Assembly (NCBI GenBank): GCA_900757695.1
Contig: CAAEOU010000311.1
Location: forward strand, 1-6,498
Reading direction: 5' to 3'
Source of the DNA: an uncultured Oscillospiraceae bacterium
GTDB lineage: Bacteria > Bacillota_A > Clostridia > Oscillospirales > Oscillospiraceae
Length of the DNA: 6,498 nucleotides
The first letter of the stretch is position 1. Each line of letters begins with the position of its first letter. The position numbers were made by a program, and so were the translations under genes. A model generated the notes under the pieces. It ran no database searches. It worked only from the letters and a program-made list of their open reading frames with translations, and had not been told where the DNA came from. This document shows, piece by piece, positions 1-6,498 of the stretch.

Positions 1-844
<844 letters not shown>

Positions 845-885
845 ATGAAAAATGCCGCCGTATGGTCTACGGCGGCATTTTTCAT
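845..885 (-). terminator. Intrinsic terminator after pheT
   Basis: This is a perfect 18-bp inverted repeat with arms at 845-862 and 868-885 and a 5-nt loop. The GC-rich core is TGCCGCCGTA against TACGGCGGCA, and A5 and T5 runs flank the core. It begins 5 nt beyond the pheT stop codon (893-891). Because A and T runs sit on both sides, the structure could in principle terminate in both directions. The only gene ending here is pheT, since gdhA points away. Confidence 0.9.
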
Positions 886-890
886 GCAGT

Positions 891-3275
891 TTAGCGCAGG
901 GTCACGTTCAGTTTCTCCTGCAGATCGGAGAGAATCTTCTTTACAACACTGTCGGAATCCGCATCGGTCAGGGTGCGGTCATCGGCACGGAGCTCCAGTG
1001 CAAAGGCCAGAGACTTCTTACCCTGAGGGATGCCCTTGCCGCGATACAGATCAAAGAGCTTGACGCTCCGCAGCAGTGTGCCGCCAGCAGCAGCGATCAC
1101 GCCCTCTACCTGTGCGGCAGTCAGTTCGTCATCGCATACCAGCGCAAGGTCACGCTCAACACTGGGGAATCTGGGCAGAGGCTGATAGAGCGCCTCAGGA
1201 GCCAGCAGCGTCATCAGCGTGGTAAAGTTCAGCTCTGCGCAGTAGATCTCGCTGGAAATTCCATAGTTGGCAGCCACCAGGGGATGCACCTGACCAAATA
1301 CGCCCACATAGGTGCCGTCTACATAGAGATCAGCGCAGCGGCCGGGATGGTAGGAGGGATTTTCCTTCTGGGCTACCACGGTGTGAGGCTTGACGTTCAG
1401 GCAGCGGAGCAGTGCCTCTACCTCGCCCTTCAAAGAGAAGAAGTCCTCATTTTCACCGTAGGAGCCAAGGGTCAGGATGATATCCTCCTTGGGCAGCGCT
1501 TCGCCCGCTACAGGGAGATAAATCTTTGCCAGCTCATAGAGCTTTGCGGCCTTGTTCCGATGGGCATTGTTCCGGGAAAGCGTCTCCAGCATGCAGGGCA
1601 GGGAGGTGGTGCGCATCACGGAGGTATCCTCGCCCAGCGGATTGAGGATCTTGACGGGGTTCCGCAGCGGGCTGTCTGCGGGAATGCGAATCAGGTCAAA
1701 CATGGAGGGGCTGCCGAAGGAATAGGTGAGAATCTCACTGTAGCCCATGCCACGGCAGATCTGACCGGCCAGATTCTTGCACTTCTGCTCAGGGGTATAG
1801 CCGCCCTTTGCAGCTGCTCCCTTGAAGGTTGTAACGGGGATGTTGTCATAGCCGTACATCCGGGCTACTTCTTCGGCAACATCGGCCATATAGTGGATAT
1901 CGGTCCGCCAGGAGGGAACGTGCAGCTGGTCACCTTCCACAGTGAAGCCCAAACGGCTCAGGTACATGACCATATCCTCACGGGTCAGATCGGTGCCCAG
2001 GTAATGGTTGATCTTTTCCGGCTCAAAGGCAACGGTGACCGGATCGGGCACATAGTTGAGGATATCGATGACACCGTCCATAACATCTCCGGCGCCCAGC
2101 TGCTCTACCAGCTCGCAGGCACGCTGAATGGCGGGATAGGTATCCAGAGGATTCAGACCCTTCTCATACTTGGTGGAGGCATCGGTACGCATGCCCAGTG
2201 CGTTGGCAGTCTGGCGGATGCAGGTGCCGTCGAAGTTGGCGCTCTCAAAGACCACGGTGGTGGTGTCCTCCAGAATTTCAGAGTTGAGGCCGCCCATGAT
2301 GCCGGCAAGGCCGATGGCCTTCTCGCTGTCGGCAATGACCAGCATCTTGTTGGTCAGGGTATGCTCCTGCTCGTCCAGAGTGGTGAGCTTCTCACCGTCC
2401 TTGGCACGGCGGACAACGATCTTTCCGCTGCCCACATAGCGATAGTCAAAGGCGTGCATGGGCTGGCCGTATTCCAGCATCACATAGTTGGTGATATCCA
2501 CAATGTTATTGATGGGACGAACACCCAGCGCATGGAGCCGCTGACGGAGCCAACGGGGAGAGGGGCCGATCTTGACATTGGTGATCATCCGGGAGGTGTA
2601 GCGGTTGCAGAGATCAGGCGCCTCGACTTCAACTTCCAGCCGGTCGAAAATGCTGCCGGCATCAGAGCCTTTTACTTCGGGCTCGTGGAGGGTAAAGGGC
2701 TGATTGAAGGTAGCGGCGGCCTCACGGGCAATGCCGATGATGGAATAGCAGTCCGTGCGGTTGTTGGTGATTTCAAATTCCACCACAGAATCATCGGTGC
2801 CGATGAGGGTGTTGATATCCTGCCCCACATAGGCATCGGGCTCTTCAATAATAAAGATACCGTCTTCGATGGCATAGGGAAAATCGTTGAGGGTAAGGCC
2901 CAGCTCCTTGAGAGAGCAGAGCATACCATTGGACATCTCTCCACGGAGCTTGCCCTTGGTGATGTGAACACCCCCGGGCAGATAGGAGTTGTGCTTCGCT
3001 ACGGGGACAAGATCTCCCTGCTTAACGTTCTGAGCGCCGGTGACGATCTGGATGGGTGCGTCTTCGCCTACGTCTACCTGACAAATCCACATATGGTCGG
3101 AGTTCTCGTGGCGGACAATTTCCAGCACCTTGCCGACTACAACGTTTTTGATCTCGGCGGAAAGTACCTCGGTGGTCTCTACCTTGGTGCCGGACATGGT
3201 CATGGCGGCATCAAATTCATGGTCGGATACATCGACCTTTACATAGTCATTCAGCCATTTTCTTGAAATATTCAT
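891..3275 (-). CDS. pheT: Phenylalanyl-tRNA synthetase beta subunit
   Basis: PheT pairs with PheS in the cytosolic alpha2-beta2 class II synthetase that charges tRNA-Phe. The beta chain binds tRNA and hydrolyses mischarged Tyr-tRNA-Phe. The product is 794 aa, the normal full length for bacterial PheT. In order it shows the PheT N-terminus (MNISRKWLNDYV), an EMAP/Trbp111-like tRNA-binding OB domain (about 40-150, with VVVGKVLEI and SNGMLCSLKELGL), the B3/4 editing domain (about 210-390, with RPINNIVDITNYVMLEYGQP and GLAGIMGG), and the B5 domain (about 410-480, ending ADVAEEVARMYGYDNIP). A catalytic-like core follows, and then the C-terminal FDX-ACB anticodon-binding domain (about 703-794, FPSVERDLALV). 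The start is set by GGAG-rich sequence about 10 nt upstream. It lies 21 nt downstream of the pheS stop, in one operon, and ends just before the hairpin at 845-885. Confidence 0.98.
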   Translation of the reverse strand: MNISRKWLNDYVKVDVSDHEFDAAMTMSGTKVETTEVLSAEIKNVVVGKVLEIVRHENSDHMWICQVDVGEDAPIQIVTGAQNVKQGDLVPVAKHNSYLPGGVHITKGKLRGEMSNGMLCSLKELGLTLNDFPYAIEDGIFIIEEPDAYVGQDINTLIGTDDSVVEFEITNNRTDCYSIIGIAREAAATFNQPFTLHEPEVKGSDAGSIFDRLEVEVEAPDLCNRYTSRMITNVKIGPSPRWLRQRLHALGVRPINNIVDITNYVMLEYGQPMHAFDYRYVGSGKIVVRRAKDGEKLTTLDEQEHTLTNKMLVIADSEKAIGLAGIMGGLNSEILEDTTTVVFESANFDGTCIRQTANALGMRTDASTKYEKGLNPLDTYPAIQRACELVEQLGAGDVMDGVIDILNYVPDPVTVAFEPEKINHYLGTDLTREDMVMYLSRLGFTVEGDQLHVPSWRTDIHYMADVAEEVARMYGYDNIPVTTFKGAAAKGGYTPEQKCKNLAGQICRGMGYSEILTYSFGSPSMFDLIRIPADSPLRNPVKILNPLGEDTSVMRTTSLPCMLETLSRNNAHRNKAAKLYELAKIYLPVAGEALPKEDIILTLGSYGENEDFFSLKGEVEALLRCLNVKPHTVVAQKENPSYHPGRCADLYVDGTYVGVFGQVHPLVAANYGISSEIYCAELNFTTLMTLLAPEALYQPLPRFPSVERDLALVCDDELTAAQVEGVIAAAGGTLLRSVKLFDLYRGKGIPQGKKSLAFALELRADDRTLTDADSDSVVKKILSDLQEKLNVTLR

Positions 3276-3296
3276 ATCTTAACTCCACTCCTTTCC

Positions 3297-4340
3297 TTAG
3301 AACTGGCTCAGGAACCGAACGTCGTTCTCAAAGATCAGACGCAGGTCGTTGATGGCAAAACGGTTCATGGTCATTCGCTCGACACCGCAGCCGAAGGCAA
3401 AGCCGGAATACTCATTGGGATCAATGCCGCAGCCTTCCAGCACCTTGGGGTGTACCATACCGGCGCCCAGCAGCTCGATCCAGCCCTCACCGTGGCAGGT
3501 GGGGCAGGTATGACCGTCTACCTCGCCGGTGCCGTGACACTTGAAGCACTGGACGTCCATTTCGCAGGAGGGCTCGGTGAAGGGAAAGTGGTGGGGGCGG
3601 AACCGGGTCACGCATTCCTCGCCGTAGAGCAGCTTGCCCATCTGGATGAGGCTGCCCTTCAGATCTGCCATAGTGATGCCCTTGTCGATGACAAGACCCT
3701 CCATCTGGTGGAACATGGGGCTATGGGTGGCGTCGACCTCGTCCTTCCGGTAGACGCGGCCCGGGGAGATGATGCGGATGGGGGGCTTCCGGCTCTCCAT
3801 GACACGGATCTGCATGGGAGAGGTCTGAGTGCGCAGCAGCACGGAATCATCCTCGGTGGTATAGAAGGTATCCTGACGGTCCCGGGCGGGATGACCCGCA
3901 GGGGTGTTGAGCTTGGTAAAGTTATAGCTCTCCAGCTCCACCTCAGGGCCCTCTACCACGTCAAAGCCCATGCCGATGAAAATTTCCTTCATCTCGTCCA
4001 GAACAATGCTCATGGGATGCTTATGGCCCATGGCAATTTCCTTGGCGGGCATGGTAACGTCCAGAGACTCAGCCTGAAGCTTCCGGTCCAGTGCGGCGGC
4101 AGCCAGTGCTGCCTTCTTCTTTTCCAGAGACTCCTCAATGGCGGTACGGACCTGATTGGCCTTCTGGCCCATAACGGGACGCTCCTCCGGGGAGAGAGAG
4201 CCCATCTTCTTGAGCAGTCCGGTGAGTTCTCCCTTCTTGCCCAGAAAACGCACACGCAGATTTTCCAGCTCAGAGGATTCTTTTGCATCTTCCAGAGCGG
4301 CCAGCGCCATTTTTTCAATGTTTTCCAGCTGCTGTTTCAT
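3297..4340 (-). CDS. pheS: Phenylalanyl-tRNA synthetase alpha subunit
   Basis: PheS is the catalytic class II subunit, forming Phe-AMP and transferring phenylalanine to tRNA-Phe. At 347 aa it has the usual family length. Residues 1-95 form the N-terminal coiled-coil arm that contacts tRNA. The catalytic domain shows HPMSIVLDEMKEIF (108-121), GPEVELESYNFTKLNTPAGH (131-150), SPGRVYRKDEVDATHSPMFH (192-211), FRPHHFPFTEPSCEMDV (247-263) and motif 3, GFAFGCGVERMTM (313-325). Ala315 corresponds to the alanine that shapes the phenylalanine pocket (Ala294 in E. coli), so substrate specificity looks normal. Four cysteines (265, 268, 279, 282) in two CxxCHGxG repeats look like the zinc-ribbon-like insert seen in many Firmicute PheS proteins. 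The SD AAGGAG (4354-4349) lies 8 nt before the ATG. The gene is preceded by a T-box leader, so its expression should rise when tRNA-Phe is uncharged. Confidence 0.98.
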   Translation of the reverse strand: MKQQLENIEKMALAALEDAKESSELENLRVRFLGKKGELTGLLKKMGSLSPEERPVMGQKANQVRTAIEESLEKKKAALAAAALDRKLQAESLDVTMPAKEIAMGHKHPMSIVLDEMKEIFIGMGFDVVEGPEVELESYNFTKLNTPAGHPARDRQDTFYTTEDDSVLLRTQTSPMQIRVMESRKPPIRIISPGRVYRKDEVDATHSPMFHQMEGLVIDKGITMADLKGSLIQMGKLLYGEECVTRFRPHHFPFTEPSCEMDVQCFKCHGTGEVDGHTCPTCHGEGWIELLGAGMVHPKVLEGCGIDPNEYSGFAFGCGVERMTMNRFAINDLRLIFENDVRFLSQF

Positions 4341-4393
4341 GTTGCATACTCCTTATCATAGTATTTTCGTAATTTAAGCGGGTGGGAGAACGC

Positions 4394-4431
4394 AAAAAAA
4401 TCGCCCTCCGTCCAGTAGGGGACGAAAGACG
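4394..4431 (-). terminator. T-box regulated terminator upstream of pheS
   Basis: In the minus-strand RNA, CGUCUUUCGUCC (4431-4420) pairs with GGACGGAGGGCG (4413-4402) to make a 12-bp stem with three G-U wobbles and a 6-nt loop. One A and then U7 (4400-4394) follow. Its 5' arm shares CGUCC with the antiterminator, so the two structures exclude each other, as expected in a T-box switch. Confidence 0.9.
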
Positions 4432-4645
4432 CAGCTTCCGCGGTACCACCCGCAATTCGCCTCCAGCAAGGCGCACTTTACATGGATAACGGCACAACCC
4501 GGCCCGGCCTACTGGGGAATCCCGTTCAGGGGGCAGCTCACGGGGGAACGCCCATAATCCCGGTGCAGGCGGCTCTCAGCACCCCGCCCTCTCTGCAAGC
4601 ACCTTACCGAATACAGACAACCCGATCATTGCTTATTGCGATATT
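4394..4645 (-). promoter_or_regulatory. T-box riboswitch leader of pheST (tRNA-Phe sensing)
   Basis: In the minus-strand RNA the hallmark T-box sequence GGGTGGTACCGCGG lies at 4451-4438. Upstream are the AG-bulge motif AGAGAGGGCGG and a stem I distal arm (GGCGG with CCGCC), enclosed by GGTGC/GCACC. The stretch CAGTAGGCCGGGCCGGG, with CCGTTATCC close behind, resembles the stem II/IIA-B region. A stem III hairpin, CGCCT-loop-AGGCG, is at 4473-4458. The likely specifier is UUC (4548-4546), a Phe codon, in the context GGGCG-UUC-CCCCGUGAGC. GGG...GCG of the T-box can pair with CGTCCC downstream to form the antiterminator, which overlaps the terminator stem. Known mechanism: uncharged tRNA-Phe pairs with the specifier and, through its 3' end, with UGGU in the T-box, allowing read-through. 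The class is certain from the T-box element. The specifier is the less certain part because I folded stem I by hand. Confidence 0.93.
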
Positions 4646-4651
4646 GCATCC

Positions 4652-4680
4652 ATCATAGCATACAATTTGAGAAGTTGCAA
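4652..4680 (-). promoter_or_regulatory. Predicted sigma-A promoter of the pheST operon
   Basis: On the minus strand, TTGCAA (4680-4675) and TATGAT (4657-4652) are separated by exactly 17 nt, and a TG one base before the -10 makes it an extended -10 element. Transcription should begin near 4645, giving a leader of about 305 nt before pheS that contains the whole T-box. This fits the expected position of a T-box promoter closely. Confidence 0.8.
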
Positions 4681-4734
4681 GGGCTATTGTCTCGGAAAAT
4701 CCGGCAAAACCATACAATATTTTTCCCTTTCCAC

Positions 4735-4763
4735 TTGCGGCTTTTGTGAATCAGGATTATAAT
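4735..4763 (+). promoter_or_regulatory. Predicted sigma-A promoter of the membrane protein-nnr operon
   Basis: TTGCGG (4735-4740) and a perfect TATAAT (4758-4763) are separated by 17 nt. Transcription should start near 4770, leaving about 58 nt of leader. It is divergent from the pheST promoter, and the two -35 elements are about 55 bp apart, so the two units share one control region. Confidence 0.75.
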
Positions 4764-4817
4764 AGCCATAAATATCCGCAGAAGGTCATGGCCGGACGGG
4801 GATGAAAACATTTTAAT

Positions 4818-4823
4818 GGGGGA
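4818..4823 (+). promoter_or_regulatory. Candidate ribosome binding site deciding the start at 4828
   Basis: GGGGGA ends 4 nt before the ATG at 4828. An in-frame ATG at 4816 has its nearest purine run (GGGGA, 4798-4802) 13 nt away, which is too far. I therefore prefer 4828, although neither site is a strong Shine-Dalgarno match. Confidence 0.4.
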
Positions 4824-4827
4824 TACC

Positions 4828-5352
4828 ATGAATAATTATGATGATACCTTTGTAGAAGAGCTGGTGGTTCGCCGCAATTCTCTGAAAAACCTTTTGATCG
4901 AGGCCCTTGTGGTGGTGGCGGCTATAGCTCTGGCATTGGCCTGCTGGCTGTTTTTGAGCCCTATTTTTCCGGCGATGCTGGTGATTTTGGTGTTTGCTGC
5001 CTATCTTGGCATCAAGTTTCAGGGCGTTGAGTTTGAGTATTCCTTCACCAACGGCGATTTGGATGTGGATAAGATCATGGCCAAGCGGAAGCGGGTTCGG
5101 CTGGTGGAGATCAACCAGAAACAGATTCAGGTGATGGCCCCCTATACGGCGGAGTATGAGAGCGTGACCCATGACTATTCCGTGTCCCAGGTCATTGACG
5201 CATCCTCCTCTAAAAATGCGGCGGGACGTTGGTTTATCATCTATGAGGCAGAGGATGGAAAATATGTCTTTTTGGTGATCCAGCCCTCCAGGCGCTTCCG
5301 GGAGGCCATGCAGAAGTATATTCGTTCCAGAATGAAGGGGATGGAGGTATGA
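4828..5352 (+). CDS. Small two-helix membrane protein of unknown function (possibly DUF6106-like)
   Basis: The product is 174 aa from the ATG at 4828, or 178 aa from the in-frame ATG at 4816, whose ribosome binding site is poorer. Residues 1-20 are charged (DDTFVEELVVRRNSLKN). Two closely spaced hydrophobic helices follow, about 21-43 and 46-63, with only a Ser-Pro turn between them, so they should form a hairpin in the cytoplasmic membrane. There is no cleavable signal peptide. The remaining 110 residues form a soluble, probably cytoplasmic domain with alternating beta-like segments (VEFEYSFTNGDLDVDKIM, GRWFIIYEAEDGKYVFLVIQ) and a basic C-terminal helix (RRFREAMQKYIRSRMKG). This layout recalls short clostridial proteins of the DUF6106 type or PH-like membrane proteins, but that assignment is from memory and uncertain. 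No catalytic motif is visible. Its stop overlaps the nnr start, implying co-expression. Confidence 0.85.
   Translation: MNNYDDTFVEELVVRRNSLKNLLIEALVVVAAIALALACWLFLSPIFPAMLVILVFAAYLGIKFQGVEFEYSFTNGDLDVDKIMAKRKRVRLVEINQKQIQVMAPYTAEYESVTHDYSVSQVIDASSSKNAAGRWFIIYEAEDGKYVFLVIQPSRRFREAMQKYIRSRMKGMEV
5335..5340 (+). promoter_or_regulatory. Ribosome binding site of nnr inside the upstream gene
   Basis: AAGGGG lies 8 nt before the nnr ATG at 5349, within the end of the membrane protein gene. A better-looking GGAGG (5343-5347) is only 1 nt from that ATG, which is too close for normal use. Translation of nnr probably depends partly on ribosomes ending at the overlapping TGA. Confidence 0.5.
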
Positions 5353-6498
5353 GATTTGCCGGAAGTGCGGCCATGCGTGACATGGACGCCTATGCCATTG
5401 ATACCGTGGGGATCCCTTCTGATACCCTGATGCTCCGGGCTGCCCGGGGGCTTGCGGACAAGGCGGAGGCGATGCTGCCGGAGGGGGGCATGGCGCTGAT
5501 TCTCTGCGGCAGCGGAAACAATGGCGGCGATGGCATTGCCGCCGGAAAATATCTGCTGGAGGATGGATTTCAGGCCCGGCTCCTGATGATAGGGAACAGG
5601 GAGAAGCTGACACAGGACAGCAGAAAGATGTGCGCCCTGCTGGAACAGCAGGGGGGAATGTTGGAGGACGGCACGCCGGAGACGGTGAAAGGAATGCTGC
5701 CCCATGCAGATCTGGTGATCGATGCGCTGTTTGGAACCGGGCTTTCCCGGGATGTCTCGGGCGCTTATGCGGATATCATTGCAGCAGTCAATGCCTCGGA
5801 ATGTCCGGTGCTGGCCTGCGATATTGCCAGCGGCATTTCTGCGGACACCGGGGAGATCCTGGGCTGCGCCGTTCGGGCGGATGCCACAGTCACCTTCAAT
5901 TTGCCCAAAACCGGACAGCTGCTGCCACCGGGAACGGAATATACCGGTGCGCTGACGGTTCACGATATCGGGATACCCGAAGAGGCAAAAGAGCAGGTTT
6001 ATTTTGACGGGGAATATGTCACCGGTGACATGGTGAAAAGCTGGCTGCCAAAGCCGATGCTGGAAAGTCACAAGGGAGACTTTGGAAAGCTCCTGCTGCT
6101 CTGCGGCTCGGAGGGCTTTACCGGTGCGGCGGCATTGTCGGCAAAGGCAGCGCTGCGCACTGGTGCAGGGCTGGTTTATCTCGGGGTACCGGAGCCGGTA
6201 TATCCGATTTTGGCGGCAAAGCTGGATGCGGCAGTGGTATTTCCCTTGCCGGGGAATGGAAATGGCCGTTTTGGCAGCTTTGCTGTGGAAGAGATCCCGG
6301 AGCGGCTTCGGGATAAGGATGCCTGCCTTGTAGGCCCGGGCATTGGACGCTGCCGGGACACGGAGTCGCTGGTGGATGCGGTGCTGGACACTGCGGAATG
6401 TCCGGTGGTGCTGGATGCCGATGGTATAAATGTCCTGTCCGGGCATATAGATAGATTGGACAGGGCCAGAGTGCCTTTGGTGCTGACGCCGCATGAGG
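5349..6498 (+). CDS. nnr: Bifunctional NAD(P)H-hydrate epimerase / ADP-dependent (S)-NAD(P)H-hydrate dehydratase, partial at right edge
   Basis: Nnr repairs NAD(P)H hydrates in the cytosol. The N-terminal YjeF_N domain interconverts the R and S epimers, and the C-terminal ribokinase-like domain dehydrates the S form using ADP. The window holds 383 codons of a protein usually about 490-510 aa, open to the right edge. The epimerase domain (about 1-215) shows GSGNNGGDG (54-62), DALFGTGLSRDVSG (125-138), DIASGISADTGE (158-169) and FNLPKTGQLLPPG (183-195). The dehydratase domain (about 225 onward) shows HKGDFGKLLLLCGSEGFTGA (241-260), GAGLVYLGVPE (272-282), GPGIGR (329-334), VLDADGINVLS (354-364) and LTPHE (379-383). 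The start at 5349 fits the family N-terminus (MRFAGSAAMRDMDAYAI) and overlaps the upstream stop as ATGA. One oddity is DIASG where the family usually has DIPSG. Confidence 0.97.
   Translation, partial: MRFAGSAAMRDMDAYAIDTVGIPSDTLMLRAARGLADKAEAMLPEGGMALILCGSGNNGGDGIAAGKYLLEDGFQARLLMIGNREKLTQDSRKMCALLEQQGGMLEDGTPETVKGMLPHADLVIDALFGTGLSRDVSGAYADIIAAVNASECPVLACDIASGISADTGEILGCAVRADATVTFNLPKTGQLLPPGTEYTGALTVHDIGIPEEAKEQVYFDGEYVTGDMVKSWLPKPMLESHKGDFGKLLLLCGSEGFTGAAALSAKAALRTGAGLVYLGVPEPVYPILAAKLDAAVVFPLPGNGNGRFGSFAVEEIPERLRDKDACLVGPGIGRCRDTESLVDAVLDTAECPVVLDADGINVLSGHIDRLDRARVPLVLTPHE

Noticed and set aside
852..3266. An 804-codon open frame on the plus strand opposite pheT
   Set aside because: Its codons are in register with those of pheT, so its stops could arise only from TTA, CTA or TCA codons in pheT, which this CTG-preferring genome avoids. 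It has no ribosome binding site, starts inside the terminator hairpin, and its translation resembles no protein. pheT itself is unmistakable.
3450..4361. A 303-codon plus-strand open frame opposite pheS
   Set aside because: It is the same register-aligned antisense effect. The pheS product is full length with all class II motifs.
4315..4497. A 60-codon minus-strand open frame across the end of the T-box leader
   Set aside because: It lies over the T-box and terminator RNA structures and overlaps pheS in another frame. RNA structure explains the sequence better.
4494..4624. Direct repeat ACAACCCG at 4494-4501 and 4617-4624 in the pheST leader
   Set aside because: The two copies are in the same orientation and cannot pair with each other. 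Eight bases in a GC-rich leader is not convincing as a repeat element.
4788..4805. A 5-codon upstream open frame (MAGRG, then stop) in the leader of the membrane protein gene
   Set aside because: The purine run before its ATG is only about 2 nt away, and the peptide has no codon run suggesting attenuation. It is most likely chance.
4813..5613. A 266-codon minus-strand open frame opposite the membrane protein gene and the start of nnr
   Set aside because: It has no ribosome binding site or recognisable motif. The plus-strand frames have a promoter, a membrane topology and, for nnr, clear homology.
5241..6494. A 417-codon minus-strand open frame opposite nnr
   Set aside because: It is antisense to nnr in the same register. 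The composition (many His, Arg and Gln with no domain pattern) is typical of a reverse-strand shadow.

Overview
No previously undescribed system is visible in this 6.5 kb window. It is an ordinary core-genome segment of a moderately GC-rich Firmicute. The T-box-controlled pheST operon, the hexameric-type NADP glutamate dehydrogenase, the sigma-A-type promoters, the intrinsic terminators and a small clostridial-looking membrane protein point to Clostridia. Codon use rich in CTG, GGC and GCC suggests an Oscillospiraceae-like gut anaerobe. That family-level guess is inference from style and was not tested by any search.

Layout, left to right. On the minus strand, positions 1-610 hold the N-terminal 203 codons of gdhA, which runs off the left edge. 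Its promoter and leader lie in 611-721. Positions 722-844 show nothing I can assign. A strong intrinsic hairpin (845-885) closes the next operon. That operon, also on the minus strand, is pheS (3297-4340) followed by pheT (891-3275), encoding the two subunits of phenylalanyl-tRNA synthetase. It is read from a promoter at 4652-4680 through a leader of about 300 nt. The leader carries a complete T-box riboswitch: stem I with a probable UUC specifier, stem III, the T-box sequence, and a terminator with a U7 tract. Uncharged tRNA-Phe should bind it and allow read-through into pheST.

On the plus strand, a divergent promoter (4735-4763) drives a small two-helix membrane protein of unknown function (4828-5352). 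Its stop codon overlaps the start of nnr (5349 to beyond 6498) in an ATGA arrangement. nnr encodes the bifunctional NAD(P)H-hydrate epimerase/dehydratase that repairs damaged NAD(P)H, and it is truncated by the right edge.

The genes form three transcription units: gdhA (nitrogen assimilation, NADPH-linked), pheST (translation, under T-box control), and the membrane protein with nnr (cofactor repair). The two right-hand genes are probably translationally coupled. The other units are only neighbours. The points most worth checking are the T-box leader with its extra downstream complement, the coupling of the unknown membrane protein to nnr, and a Pro-to-Ala change in a conserved Nnr motif.
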